NCBI GenBank assembly: GCA_019054805.1
Contig: JAHQIY010000027.1
Location: 310,001-374,000, forward strand
Direction: 5' to 3'
DNA length: 64,000 bases
Source of the DNA: Brachionus manjavacas
Lineage: Eukaryota; Rotifera; Eurotatoria; Ploima; Brachionidae
Position 1 is the stretch's first letter. Every line of letters starts with the position of its first letter. The position numbers and the translations under genes are program-made. This document shows, piece after piece, positions 45,532 to 55,552 of this stretch. The notes under the pieces were generated by a model that saw only the letters and a program-made list of their open reading frames with translations, made no database searches and was not told the DNA's origin.

Positions 45532-46911
45532 ATGACAGAAAAATATGCCAATATTGTATGTAATTATTGCAGTACCAGTTCATTCAGTCCCAATAGATAT
45601 AGATGCCTAAAGTGTTCGGATTTAGATCTTTGTAGTTTTTGTTTCGAAAGACGTTTTGAAATTAAAGATCACAAGCCATCACATCTGATGGTCATGTTTG
45701 ATTCTCCAACTAGCTTTTGTGGAATTTCAATTCAAGACAATACAAATCTGGATATAGAGTTTATTAAACAAAAATTCCAAAATAAAGAACACAAAGAAAA
45801 ATGCAAAACTTGTGACCAGATAATTAAGGGTGTAAAATTAAAATGCGACATTTGTCTTTATTTCTACCAATGTTTTGATTGCTATGAACAGAAGAAAGAA
45901 TGCGAAGACCACGTTAATGAAAATCATCCAATGATTGTTTCAAGCAGGACTATACTTGATTTAGATATAAGTAGAATTGATATAATAAAAGAAAAAATAG
46001 GCAAGGGAGGCTTTGGCGTTGTTCATAAAGCAAAATATACATATCCAAATGGAGTAAATCATACTCTGGCTCTAAAAATTCTACAAAGTCAAAACGATAA
46101 TGAAATCGGTATTTTAAAATCTTATGTGAGAGAATTGGATGCTTACAACGAGATCAATGGGCGAAATATTCTCAGAATGATTGGAAACGCTCAAGTGGAA
46201 TAAACCTTTTACATCGCAACAGAATACATGGAAAAAGGATCCTTAAAAGATGTGTTAAAAACAAATGATAAAAGCTTTAGCTTGGGTGAAAGATTAAAAG
46301 TAGCTTTTGGAATAATTTGTGGAATTATTCGTATTCACGAGAAAGGCTTGGTTCACAGAGACATTCGGCCTGACAATGTGCTAATTGATTATGATTTTAC
46401 TGCCAAAATAGCTGACTTTGGAATATCGAAAGTCGCAGATCAGTTACAGGATTTTACTGCTGTTGGTACCAGAACATTTATGCCACCTGAATTTTACTTA
46501 TATTCAGCGTCAGAAACTAGGCCCAACAAATTTGATCTTCAGAAGATTGACATTTTTACTTATGGATTAACTCTTCTTGAAATATTTTATGGCAAACATG
46601 GCAAAACAAAAGAAAATGATGAATTTGGTTTGAGAAATCCAATAGTGGTAAAAGAACAATCAAACTATTGTGAAGATTTAGTTGAGAAGTGCATGCATAA
46701 AGTTGAATACAGACCGACAGCTTTAGTTATTTTTGAGTACTTAAGCAAACTTAACGAGTTTATCCATTTTCTTCTTAGATATAGATTAAATGGATACAAT
46801 TCTTTTACAATGGAAGAAAAATTTGAGATAATTGATGAAGCCTATATTTTGTTCAAGAGGGATATAGTTTTTAAAAATCAAAATAAAAAATATCCATATT
46901 TTAAATTTTGA
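45532..46911 (+). CDS. Double ZZ-finger protein kinase with one in-frame stop
   Basis: One uninterrupted reading phase of 460 codons, broken only by TAA at 46201-46203. Two ZZ-type zinc fingers come first: C10, C13, C25, C28, C34, C37, H47, H51, then C91, C94, C105, C108, C114, C117, H127, H132. A protein kinase domain follows, with glycine loop GKGGFGVV (157-164), Lys182, helix-C Glu201, HRD (Asp about 277), DFG (Asp about 295) and a PPE motif. All catalytic residues are present. The stop falls between the N-lobe and the hinge (NAQVE-stop-TFYIATEYME). It may be a recent nonsense allele, an error or readthrough. The ligand and pathway are unknown. No intron is seen. Confidence 0.75.
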
Positions 46912-47930
46912 AAAATAAAAAAAATAAAACTGAATTTTTCAAGAATATGATTTGTTTCAAATAAGAGCAAAAAATGAATAAAATGAAATTTGGAAAATTT
47001 TCTCCCATCAGTCTCACTTGTTGACACAGCGAGAATGGTCAACGGGTCAAACGACATGCCTAGAAATTATCGAAAATGAAACCCACAGAAAAACGCTAGT
47101 TGAATTAACTTAACCCTACTAAAAGAAAAATAGATTTGAAAAAAAAAGAAGAAATGGGAAAAAAATATACAGTACCGATTTGACAAGTAAATATACGTAA
47201 AATTACGTAAAAATGAAAATGCCAAAAAAAAAACCCGATTTTTTTAATTTTTAATTATTTTCTAATAAATTTTGAAAAAATTAGTTTCTATTTATTAGAT
47301 CAAATTTTACCAAAAATTTGGAGTTAGGAAGCATTGTTTTACTTTAGTAACTTTGTTGTTGAACTCAAAGAAATTGTTTAATTTTAGGCTAGGGGGAAAG
47401 TCCGACAGAATTTGTAGAAGACAAAACAAGCCAATTCGTCAAAAAAAAATTCAGTACAGATTTTTAAGCTATCGGGTTAGCTTCGAAAATTAATTTATGA
47501 TAAAATAACAGATACAAATTAGAATTGTTGTTAAACAAGGGGAATGTTGTGATAAAGTTTAAGGAGTTCCATGAGAAAATCTATCCAATTTTTAAAGAGA
47601 GATTGATTTGTTTATTTTGTTCTACGAGCCATCCCTCGACTTACAAATCAGATCTCTTTAATTTTAGATACAACTATGTACAACTTTTAGACCAAAACTT
47701 TCTAAAAGAAAAATTAACAGATGTGTTCGTCTTGAATTAAATTGAATAACTAAAATTAAAGTCTTTAAATCGAATCTATGGTTAACAATTTTCTATTGAA
47801 CAAGCAGTCAATAACAAACATCACTAATTTATTAGTATATTTATTAGTTATTTTATATTTATTTTATATTTTAATAAAATTTCATCAAAATAATTTATTT
47901 ATTTATTTAATTCACAATTTTAGTCAACTT
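46912..47930. other. Intergenic interval with a TA-element relic and an unassigned ORF
   Basis: At 47170, TACAGTACCGATTTGACAAG is followed by ATACGTAAAATTACGTAAAA, resembling the tip and arm words of TA element copy D. No matching right end is found. A 71-codon plus-strand ORF at 47525-47740 (MLLNKGNVVIKFKEFHEKIY) has no recognisable family. Near 47890 the minus strand carries AATAAA repeats suitable for SLC33A1 polyadenylation. Confidence 0.3.
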
Positions 47931-47931
47931 T

Positions 47932-50900
47932 TCAATTTTCCAATTTAACTTCCCACTCAGATTTTGGCAAATTTTGGATCTGTTTGAAATATTTTTTGGA
48001 CAACAGCAGCCAAGCCACTGCGAAAAGACATGAACACACAATTAGCAGATAGACAGGCTCAAACAGTGTTTCACACATTTTTCCATCATTTGAGTCACCT
48101 TCCACAAAAGTTGCGTTATCACCATTTTCAAATTTCAAAATTTCCTCACATTTCTTGAAGGTAATCAAATTTATCACAAATAGAATACTTGTTCTAGAAA
48201 TGTTTGCACCTAGATTGGGCCAGAAAGACAGAAAAGTCATGTAGATACCACTGATTAGCCGATCGCTAATTTGAGCATTAAAACTTCCGAGACTAATGGA
48301 TGTAGCTGTGGAAAGAAAACCGTCCACTAATTTCCATAATGCAAGAATAACATAGGGAACAAGTGTTAATTCTTGGTCAGCAAAAAGACTTAAAAAGAAT
48401 AAAAATAAACCAAATGAAGCAATACTGGCCATTTTTAGGAAAAAAAATCTCCTAAATAAATCCAATGGCCTAGATCGACTCATCAAATCGATCAAAAGTA
48501 TTGGCAGCCATGACAAAATTGGCGACAAAATGGCACCTATTGAGCTCAACTTCTCTCTGGCAACGCCTTTTTCGACCAGTTTTATGCTGAAGGAACTTTC
48601 TACTGAAAAAGCAAAGCGGTGTGTGATCATCAAAATTATCCATATTCGAATTGGTTTGATGAACAAAATCTTCCATGTAAGTTTATAGGTGTCAATTATG
48701 GAGTAATTATTTGAAAGGTGAGCATTTTTTTGAACCAGCGCTTGTTCTTCATTTGTATTTGCTTTTGCCGGATTGAATTCGCTCTTAAGCTTTAGAATTA
48801 AAATTGATGTAATCATCAAGCATGTACCCATTATGTAAAACATTTCTGAATTTAACTCTTTAGTAAATTTTCAATTAATTAAATACTTACTCTGAATTGA
48901 AATGAGTCCGTGCGGCTCATGGCTTAAATTGAAAAAACTGCGCATTTTGTTGCTAAATTCAGCCGACTCAAGTATAATAAGTCCACTGCCACCGATGAAC
49001 AAGCCTATTGACATTCCAACTGAATTGCACAAAGATTGGAGACCTGCATTTTTTCTTGATTGATTAAATTTTTAATGGAAGAGGCAAAATGTTATTTTCA
49101 AAAAGTCTTTAATAAAATTTAAATTTTTAATTATTTAGACATTGCCTAAAAATTCGTAATTTACCGAATCAATGAGAAAAAAAATAAAGAAAAAAATGAA
49201 ATCAGTCATGTTGAAAAACTTTAAAAATTAATTATTTTTATTTGATTATCAAGAAGTGCCTAGGCAAGAAACAGAAAGTTTTAATCGATTATTTGAAGCA
49301 ATCGCGGCTAACTACTCATCAAAACTGACATCCATCGACCAACAATGCATTAGATGCCCATATCTTGTGATCAAGAAAGAATAAGCACTTAGAGAACGAA
49401 TGCCATTAACTCGATTTTTGCAACAATGGCGGGAACATATCGATCCATAGAAAAAATGTTGATAGAAAAAAGACAATTTTTTTGTCGAAATGTTTCATAG
49501 AAAATTTTTACATAGAAAAAAATCCATATTAATTTAAAGTAGAAATTTATCATGTTTTTTTTGTTAAATTCTTTTTAAATAAAAAATAATTTTTAGAAAT
49601 TTTCTAGAAAAATAGAGAAAAAAAATAAAAAAAAATTTTTGGCTTAATTTTTTTAATTTTTTTTCGATACTCAAGCATGTTGAAGATTTAAAAAAAATTA
49701 AAAAAATTAAGCCAAAAATTTTTTTTTATTTTTTTTCTCTATTTTTCTAAAAAATTTTTTAAATTGCTGAAGGATTATTTGTATGATCTTGACTAGATTA
49801 AAGTATTTTTTTAGGTTTTGATTTTTGAAGTTTTCCAAGAAAGCAAATTTTCTTCCATTTATATTTCTTTAAATATATTATAAATTATAAAGATTTAGAA
49901 AAATAGAGAAAAAAAAAAATTTTGGCTTTAATTTAAAAATTTTTTTAAATCTACAACATGCTTAAGTATCGAAAAAAAATTAAAATATGAATTAAAAAGG
50001 TTTTGAAAAAGAATTAAATACAAAAAAAATATATGATAAATTTATATGGATTTTTTTCTATGTTATTTTTTCTACAGTACTGCTACGATACAGTGATTTT
50101 ACTAAAAATTACGTGTTTTTACTAGATTTTACGTAAAAATCGGAAAAAATCTGTGAAATAACGTAATAATACTAAAGTAAAATAATGTAAATTTACCAGA
50201 TTTTACGTAATTTTACGTAATTTTACCGGATTTTTCGTCAATTTTGGTAATCTTCAAAAGGGCCAAAAAAAGTCCAATTTTTGGTGAATTTTTGAATTTT
50301 TTGATTTTTTATAAATTTTATGAAAAAAAAAACAAAAAAAAAAAAACGTTTTTTTACGTAATTTTACGTAATTTTTTATTATAAAATGGTAATTTTAAGT
50401 AAAAAAAAGTAAATTTTAGTAAAAAACACTAGTAAAAAATAAAGTTTTTTAAATTAACGCTAATAGCTAAAGTTTTAATGGTCAGACCAATCACCATTTT
50501 TATCTATAACAATTTTTATTACCTAAAATATATAAGATTTAAACTTCATAAATAAAATAAAAATTGAATAAAATTCAAACTTTTTTAAATGGTTAATATA
50601 ACTTTGACATTTAACTGGTGTTAAGGTTTTCTCGAATTCTTTTACCCCAATTGTTGCATCTGATTCTGATAAAATCATTTTTTTTAATTTTAAATAGGCT
50701 AGCTAAAATGATTAAACTTAAATTTAACTTCAAAAATCATTTAAAAATGAAGTATGTTAAAGACACCATTATTTCATTTGCGCATGAGATTGATAATAAA
50801 ATTTTGGTTGTTCAAGCCAAAATAGAATCAAAAAAAGTTTTCAAAGTTGTCAAAAAAAAAGTAAGAGTCACAATTGTTCTTTTTAAGCTAAAAAGAGAAT

Positions 50901-53900
50901 AAACTTTTTCTTAATATTTTGCTTCGTTTAACTAAAGTATGTTTTTTAAAAGAGCGGAAAATTAATAAATGACTTAAAGTCTACACATCAAGATGCATTA
51001 GAAAAAACTCTCTGCAACCTAAACCAAAATATTGGAATACTAAATTCGAATGTTATAAAAATAAGAGATGACAATACAGCAATCAAAAATTTTATACTAG
51101 ATTTAGAATCTGAAAGTTCTAATAGGTCACCAGGTGTTAAGAGAAAAGCTACTGAAAGTTTAAATGATTCTATTGTCGTGAAACTTATTGTAATAATTAA
51201 TTTATTTTAAACCATTCAACTATTTAATAATATTTTTTAGTAAACAATAAGTTGTTTACAAACCGTTTGAGAAACGAAATTGAAAAACGTTTCGGTGAAG
51301 ATCCTGGGCAGACATTAAGTTTTTATGAAAAAAAATATCCGAAAGATATGGATGAAATTAAAAGTAACAAATAGTATATTATTTAATATGTTTAGAAAAA
51401 TAAATAAAATCATTTAATTTAAAAGAAGACTTGTTAAAATTGGTTCCACAAAATTCAACATTCAAAGAGTCTTGGAGAAAAGCTTGTGATTGTTTTAAAA
51501 ATGATAGAAATAAAAAGACAAAATAGATTATACTAATTTTTTTGTTCTGATCACATTCAAAAGATTTTTTTTAAATTACTAAAATTTTTTTTTTTTACTT
51601 AAAATTACCATTTTATAATAAAAAATTACGTAAAATTACGTAAAAAAACGTTTTTTTTTTTTGTTTTTTTTTAATAAAATTTATAATAAAAAAAAAAAAT
51701 TAAAAAATTCACAAAAAATTGGACTTTTTTGGCCCTTTTGAAGATTACCAAAATTGACGAAAAATCCGGTAAAATTACGTAAAATTACGTAAAATCTGGT
51801 AAATTTACATTATTTTACTTTAGTATTATTACGTTATTTCACAGATTTTTTCCGATTTTTACGTAAAATCTAGTAAAAACACGTAATTTTTAGTAAAATC
51901 ACTATATCGTAGCAGTACTGTATATAAAAATTTTCTATGGAACATTTCGACAAAAAAATGTGAAAGAAATGCGTTGGAGCACTTTTTGCAAATTCAAAAA
52001 GAGAGCTTTTGCTGTTTGGATCGTGATCGTGACACTACCAAATTGAGATGACATGGAATGACATGGCAGTTAATTGGAAACAAGGTAACTGTACTTGTTC
52101 AACCTTTTTCAAGCATTACATTTGCAAACATTTAGTCGGTCTTGCAATTAGATAAAAATATGTCAAAATTACTTTTTATTTTATTTAACTGTTTTTTTTT
52201 TAATCAATAATGCATTTCATTACAAATTACCGTAAACTCGTGACTATTACTCTTGGAACAATGTCAAAATTTGAGTTTATTCAATATGGAACTAATACCA
52301 TCGAAACCATAAAATTTTTTTATTATTTTCTAGAATAAACCTTGACGTCTGACTTTAAACTAAGAGTAAGCGCAAAAGCTTGATTTTATTCTTAGAATAA
52401 TTTCGAATTTATTTTGTAATAAACTTAAAAAATTGTAGAGTTAAATTCGAAATTAAAAAAAAATTAATAATTAAACTTTATTCTAATTTTTGTATTTATT
52501 CTAAGAGCACAATTTTTTAAGTTTATTACATAAAGAACAGTGTATTTTGATTTTGAACATTACATTTGCACATTTGGTTTGTTGTATAAAAGCATGTTGT
52601 GGTTGTAGCGCATGTTTTAGTATTACTTATTATTTTCTGTTATTTTTTCCTATCTTTTTCTTTTTATATTGTGTTTTTCTTTAGGCTAGAAGTGACCAGG
52701 AACTTTATTAAATAAAATATCTATTAAGAAGAATTTCTTTTATTTATCTTAAATATTCAGAGTATTAACCGCTTAGTGCCGGATAAGCAGGTTTATTAAA
52801 ATCTATAAAAAAGTGCATTCGTCGTTTATTTTCGATGAATTAAGGTGAAATGTTTCCTTGACTGGGCATAAGTGAAACACAAAGAGGGTCTTACCTCAAC
52901 AACTGAGAAAGAGAGCAGTGACAAAGAAGAGCAAATCACTTTAGAGAAGTTCTTAATTGACCAGAGCCTAAAGTAACCAGTAACACCAGTAACAAGCAAT
53001 TGCAAATTGAAGTTTGAGATCAGGATCAAAAGATCAAAATTTATTAATTTCTTAAATAGAGAAAAAACAATTTTTTTCTTACCGTAAACTCTTGTTTACT
53101 ACCCCGGGGTACAAGTATGGTTTTAGCTATTGCCCCACCACCATAATATATACTAGAAGCCCTGGGTTTTTCAAAAAAAGTTTCATTATAACCCCGGGAT
53201 TTTAATTTAAAAAGCTTTTAAATACTTAAATGAAGTTTAGCTGAATTTCATCATAGCTCCAGTGTGTTTTATAAAAAAAAATTTTATAGTCTCATGGGAT
53301 TGAAATTTTCAAAATAATACACACCCATGAGCTTAAAATTATTTTTGCATATGCTTAAGACTTTAAAACAGATTTTTTGTAAAAAGTGTGAACACACCAA
53401 AAATCAGAATAAAAAGAACTTCTTTATATTTTTTTTTTATTTTTCTCTTACAAATATAATTTCCATAAAATTTCTTAAACTTAAACTAATATGAAAAGCC
53501 AACAGCTTCAAGCAGCTAAAAAATTTTATTCTGAATAATGAGTTTGTTGATGACGTCGATGACGATGATGCACAAGATCTAAATGGTTTTGGTTCAGGCG
53601 AAGAAATGACTATTGACGATTTAGGTGCTGACGATGATGATAATGTTGATGATGATGATTATGAAGATGAATATGAGTCGGAAATAGAAATAAATTAAAA
53701 ATTTTTTTCGTTTAATTTTTCAATTTGTAAGCTCACCAAAAATTAGTCAATTATTTTAGTACTTTTTTCTATTTTTTCTATGAAGAATCGAATTTTTTTT
53801 CAAAAACTGTGAATTTTTCATTATAAGCCCATTTAAATTATTAAAAATTTTTTTTTTTACCCCGAGTTTCTAATCTTTTCATTCTTAAAATACCTTTACT

Positions 53901-54955
53901 AGAAATTTACTTTTTAAATTACATTTTTAAACCATCGAAAGTTTTTTTTTAAATAAATTAGAGATCATTTATTTTGATGTTAATTTGATAATGAAATATT
54001 AGACATAACATGTTCGATAATGTTTAGTATTTTTCTTTTTTAATTATCAAAATACTACATTATGTAGTATTATTCAGGGAAGAATCAGGAATGCTCTGGA
54101 TGCTATAAAATCATTAAAAAACAGTTAATGTTTTTAGAAAATTTTGGATATTAATCTTGACTTAAATTTTCAAAATATTAATTTAGCAAAGGTGTCCCAA
54201 TATTTTAATATTTAAAAAAATTATTTCAATAAAATATAAGTTACCGAATTCAGGTTTGCCTAGTTTTAAAATTGATAAGATAAATTTCTGTGTCTTGTTT
54301 ATCGATAAAATTTGGTAATCAGTTTCAAAAAAAAATAAATTAGGTGTGGAAAAATATTTCAACATTTGTATTAATCAAAACTAAATTCTTACTCTAATAG
54401 AAGATCAATGGACCATGCATCTAAAGTGATGTCATTTGTGGCGCTAAGGAACACTAAACTGGTAAAAATGGCTGTTAAAATGTAAATATGATTTTCTGTG
54501 TTTGTACTCTCAGTGTTGGTAATTTCTTGAACTAATTTAGCAGTGAATAACATCAGAATTCCTGACAAAGATTGGCAAATAAAGATCCAAGTTTTTCGAC
54601 GTCCAATTTTGCTTATAAAAACACGATCTATAAATGGTGCCCAAAAAATTCGCACAGAAAATGGCCATCTAGTAAAACTGTAAATTCCTTGATGCGAATA
54701 TGATGCTTTTTTGGTGCTCAAAATCAACGGAATAGCTGTAGAAATACCAACAGGCACACCTTTAGTTTTTTTCTAATTAAATAAAGCTTAAAAATTTTTC
54801 AAAAGTTTTAAACCTTGCAGAATGTACAAAAAAATTAGAAACGAAACAGTTTTAATATCCAAATCTTTAATTCTTCTTTTTAGACATGGATTGTTTGATT
54901 TGTTTTCGTTATCATAGAATTCCATCCTTTCCGGATTGCTACTTTCTGCTTTCAT
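47932..54955 (-). CDS. SLC33A1: Acetyl-coenzyme A transporter of the ER membrane
   Basis: Multi-pass transporter that brings acetyl-CoA into the ER/Golgi lumen. Four exons join in phase: 54955-54814, 54759-54393, 49054-48891 and 48845-47932, giving 528 residues (human 549). Family blocks are in order: VSFLIFLYILQG/VPVGISTAIPLIL, WAPFIDRVFISKIGRRKTWI, TNDITLDAWSIDLL, LCNSVGMSIGLFIGG, then KLVEKGVAREKLSSIGAILS, SISLGSFNAQISDRLISGIY and MTFLSFWPNLGANISR. The exon 3 acceptor at 49055 restores E-K-N-A-G-L-Q, matching the family's ENVGY region. Introns 1 and 3 are 54 and 45 bp. Intron 2 is 5338 bp and holds several transposons. An acceptor-like TTGCTTAG lies 1 nt before the ATG. Confidence 0.93.
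49230..49445 (+). pseudogene. Transposon coding remnant in SLC33A1 intron 2
   Basis: The plus strand reads DYQEVPRQETESFNRLFEAI, AANYSSKLTSIDQQCIRC and, after a stop, RERMPLTRFLQQWREHIDP. A SWIM finger in the same orientation occurs at 52060, beyond the foldback and TA elements. The two may be halves of one MULE copy split by later insertions. The family call for this half is tentative. Confidence 0.35.
50475..50522 (-). pseudogene. Gene 1 terminal exon in TA element copy D
   Basis: After a TATATTTTAG acceptor the minus strand encodes VIKIVIDKNGDWSDH-stop in 48 nt, the same length as in copies A and B. Against copy B, differences in the NGDWSDH codons are all in third positions, which indicates past selection on the protein. 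Confidence 0.65.
50708..51526 (+). CDS. Transposon-encoded protein, gene 2, four exons, no known family
   Basis: The exons join in phase: 50708-50860 (GTAAGAG donor), 50953-51177 (or to 51189 with a GTAATA donor), 51252-51363 and 51426-51526, giving about 196 (or 200) residues. Exon 1 is Lys-rich (MIKLKFNFKNHLKMKYVKDT). Exon 2 is helical and hydrophilic, ending in SNRSPGVKRKATESLNDSIV, which could be a nuclear localisation signal. Exons 3-4 read RLRNEIEKRFGEDPGQTLSF..EKKYPKDMDEIK and LVPQNSTFKESWRKACDCF. I recognise no domain and no catalytic motif. An accessory DNA-binding or transposition protein is my inference. Exon 4 has a clear homologue in copy B. Confidence 0.6.
52060..52165 (+). pseudogene. 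SWIM zinc-finger remnant (MULE)
   Basis: The plus strand reads NWKQGNCTCSTFFKHYICKH and then LVGLAIR-stop. The CxC..CxH finger is almost superposable on CSCPSFFKDHICKHLVGF at 29.9 kb. No AT-hook follows. Confidence 0.6.
52225..52560. mobile_element. Pogo-like terminal arm, relative of the 24.26-kb element
   Basis: TTACCGTAAACTCGTGACTA is followed by GAGTTTATTCAATATGGAAC and ACCATCGAAACCAT, spaced as in TTACCGTAAACGCTTGCAGA.., GGATTTATTCCACTGGAATA.., CCCATCGACACCATG at 24.26 kb. Internal palindromes of TTATTCTTAGAATAA type follow to about 52515. The opposite end is not identified, and there is no coding sequence. Confidence 0.45.
52766..53045 (+). mobile_element. Possible piggyBac-like 5' end
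   Basis: TTAA followed by CCGCTTAGTGCC (about 52767) resembles a piggyBac-type terminus. A plus-strand coding-like piece with many acidic residues follows (TEKESSDKEEQITLEKFLID). No transposase core or opposite end is seen, so this is weak. Confidence 0.25.
53083..53880 (+). mobile_element. Third pogo-like remnant with acidic C-terminal tail
   Basis: The left arm TTACCGTAAACTCTTGTTTA is followed by CTACCCCGGGG, and a related TTACCCCGAG occurs at 53858. Between them a plus-strand piece (about 53538-53697) encodes a very acidic stretch ending EDEYESEIEIN-stop (NEFVDDVDDDDAQDLNGFGS near its start). Acidic C-terminal tails occur in pogo/CENP-B-type proteins, and the 24.6-kb copy also has one. 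The DDE domain is absent. Confidence 0.4.
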
Positions 54956-54959
54956 TCTA

Positions 54960-55300
54960 AGCAAAATTTCAAAATATTGCAAAATTTATTTATTTATTAA
55001 TGTGAAATTTGTATTTTTAAAAAAATCAAACTTGAAAAAAAAATACTTGAAAAAGATTTTAATCAAAAATTATGATAAGAATTTAATTGAATTTTTAAAC
55101 GCATAAATGGCGTATAAAATATAATGGTTCTCATTATTGCACTCGAATAAATAATCAATCTGCCACTCAAAAACAAATATCTGATGAACAACTTTGTAGC
55201 CTTCCTTATCTATCTTTTGTTTAAAGTGAATCTTAAAAAAAGTAAAATTATTTTTTTAAAATTTTGCATAAAAACATCACAACTTACCATTTTGGCGAAA
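54960..55300 (-). CDS. Possible small two-exon gene upstream of SLC33A1
   Basis: On the minus strand, AAAATG at about 55293 is followed at once by GTAAGT. An acceptor TTTTTTTAAG at about 55235 opens a frame reading IHFKQKIDKEGYKVVHQIFV, FEWQIDYLFECNNENHYILY and AIYAFKNSIKFLS-stop (to about 55070). The joined product is about 55 residues. I recognise no family. Splice signals and coding-like composition support it, but it could be a gene fragment. Exact ends are approximate. Confidence 0.3.
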
Positions 55301-55552
55301 AATTTATTTAAAAAAATTAAAAAAAAAAAGAAAATTAGCATCAAATTTTTTTTTTGAAAATACATTTAATCAATAAAATATATAACAGAGGATTTTATCT
55401 AATAATTTTTTTTATAATGGGCTCAGAGTTGGTCAAAAGTCAAAAATTTGTTTAAAACTCTGCAAAAGTCGAAGTCAAAGTTTAATCTTCAAATAATTAC
55501 GGGTGTTCAATAAAGGTTGGCGCGAGTTTGTTTTCGATAAAATCTGGTTATA

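Larger units (their letters stand above)
50075..51920. mobile_element. TA-flanked two-gene transposon, copy D (most complete)
   Basis: 1846 bp, flanked by TA (50073-50074, 51921-51922). The tips are CAGTACTGCTACGATA and TATCGTAGCAGTACTG. Near-perfect arms of about 340 bp are filled with TTTTACGTAATTTTACGTAA, ACGTAAAAATC and TAAATTTACCAG words. Inside are a minus-strand terminal exon of gene 1 (50522-50475, ..NGDWSDH) and an apparently whole plus-strand gene 2 (50708-51526). Both genes read outward. Gene 1's other exons are absent, as is any recognisable transposase. Tip and TA target resemble pogo/Tc1 elements. The paired divergent genes recall Harbinger/ISL2EU elements. Confidence 0.85.
49470..51965. 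mobile_element. Foldback element carrying TA element copy D inside it
   Basis: Outer arms 49473-49513 (TTTTTTGTCGAAATGTTTCA, TAGAAAATTTTTA) and 51923-51962 (TAAAAATTTTCTATGGAACA, TTTCGACAAAAAAATG) are inverted copies. A second inverted pair, CATAGAAAAAAATCCATAT at 49514 and ATATGGATTTTTTTCTATG at 50044, lies inside. The centre has a 160-bp palindrome (49603-49760: AGAGAAAAAAAATA..TTTTTTGGCTTAATTTTTTT and its complement), with a third copy at 49893. Without copy D the unit would be about 650 bp, non-coding. Confidence 0.55.
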
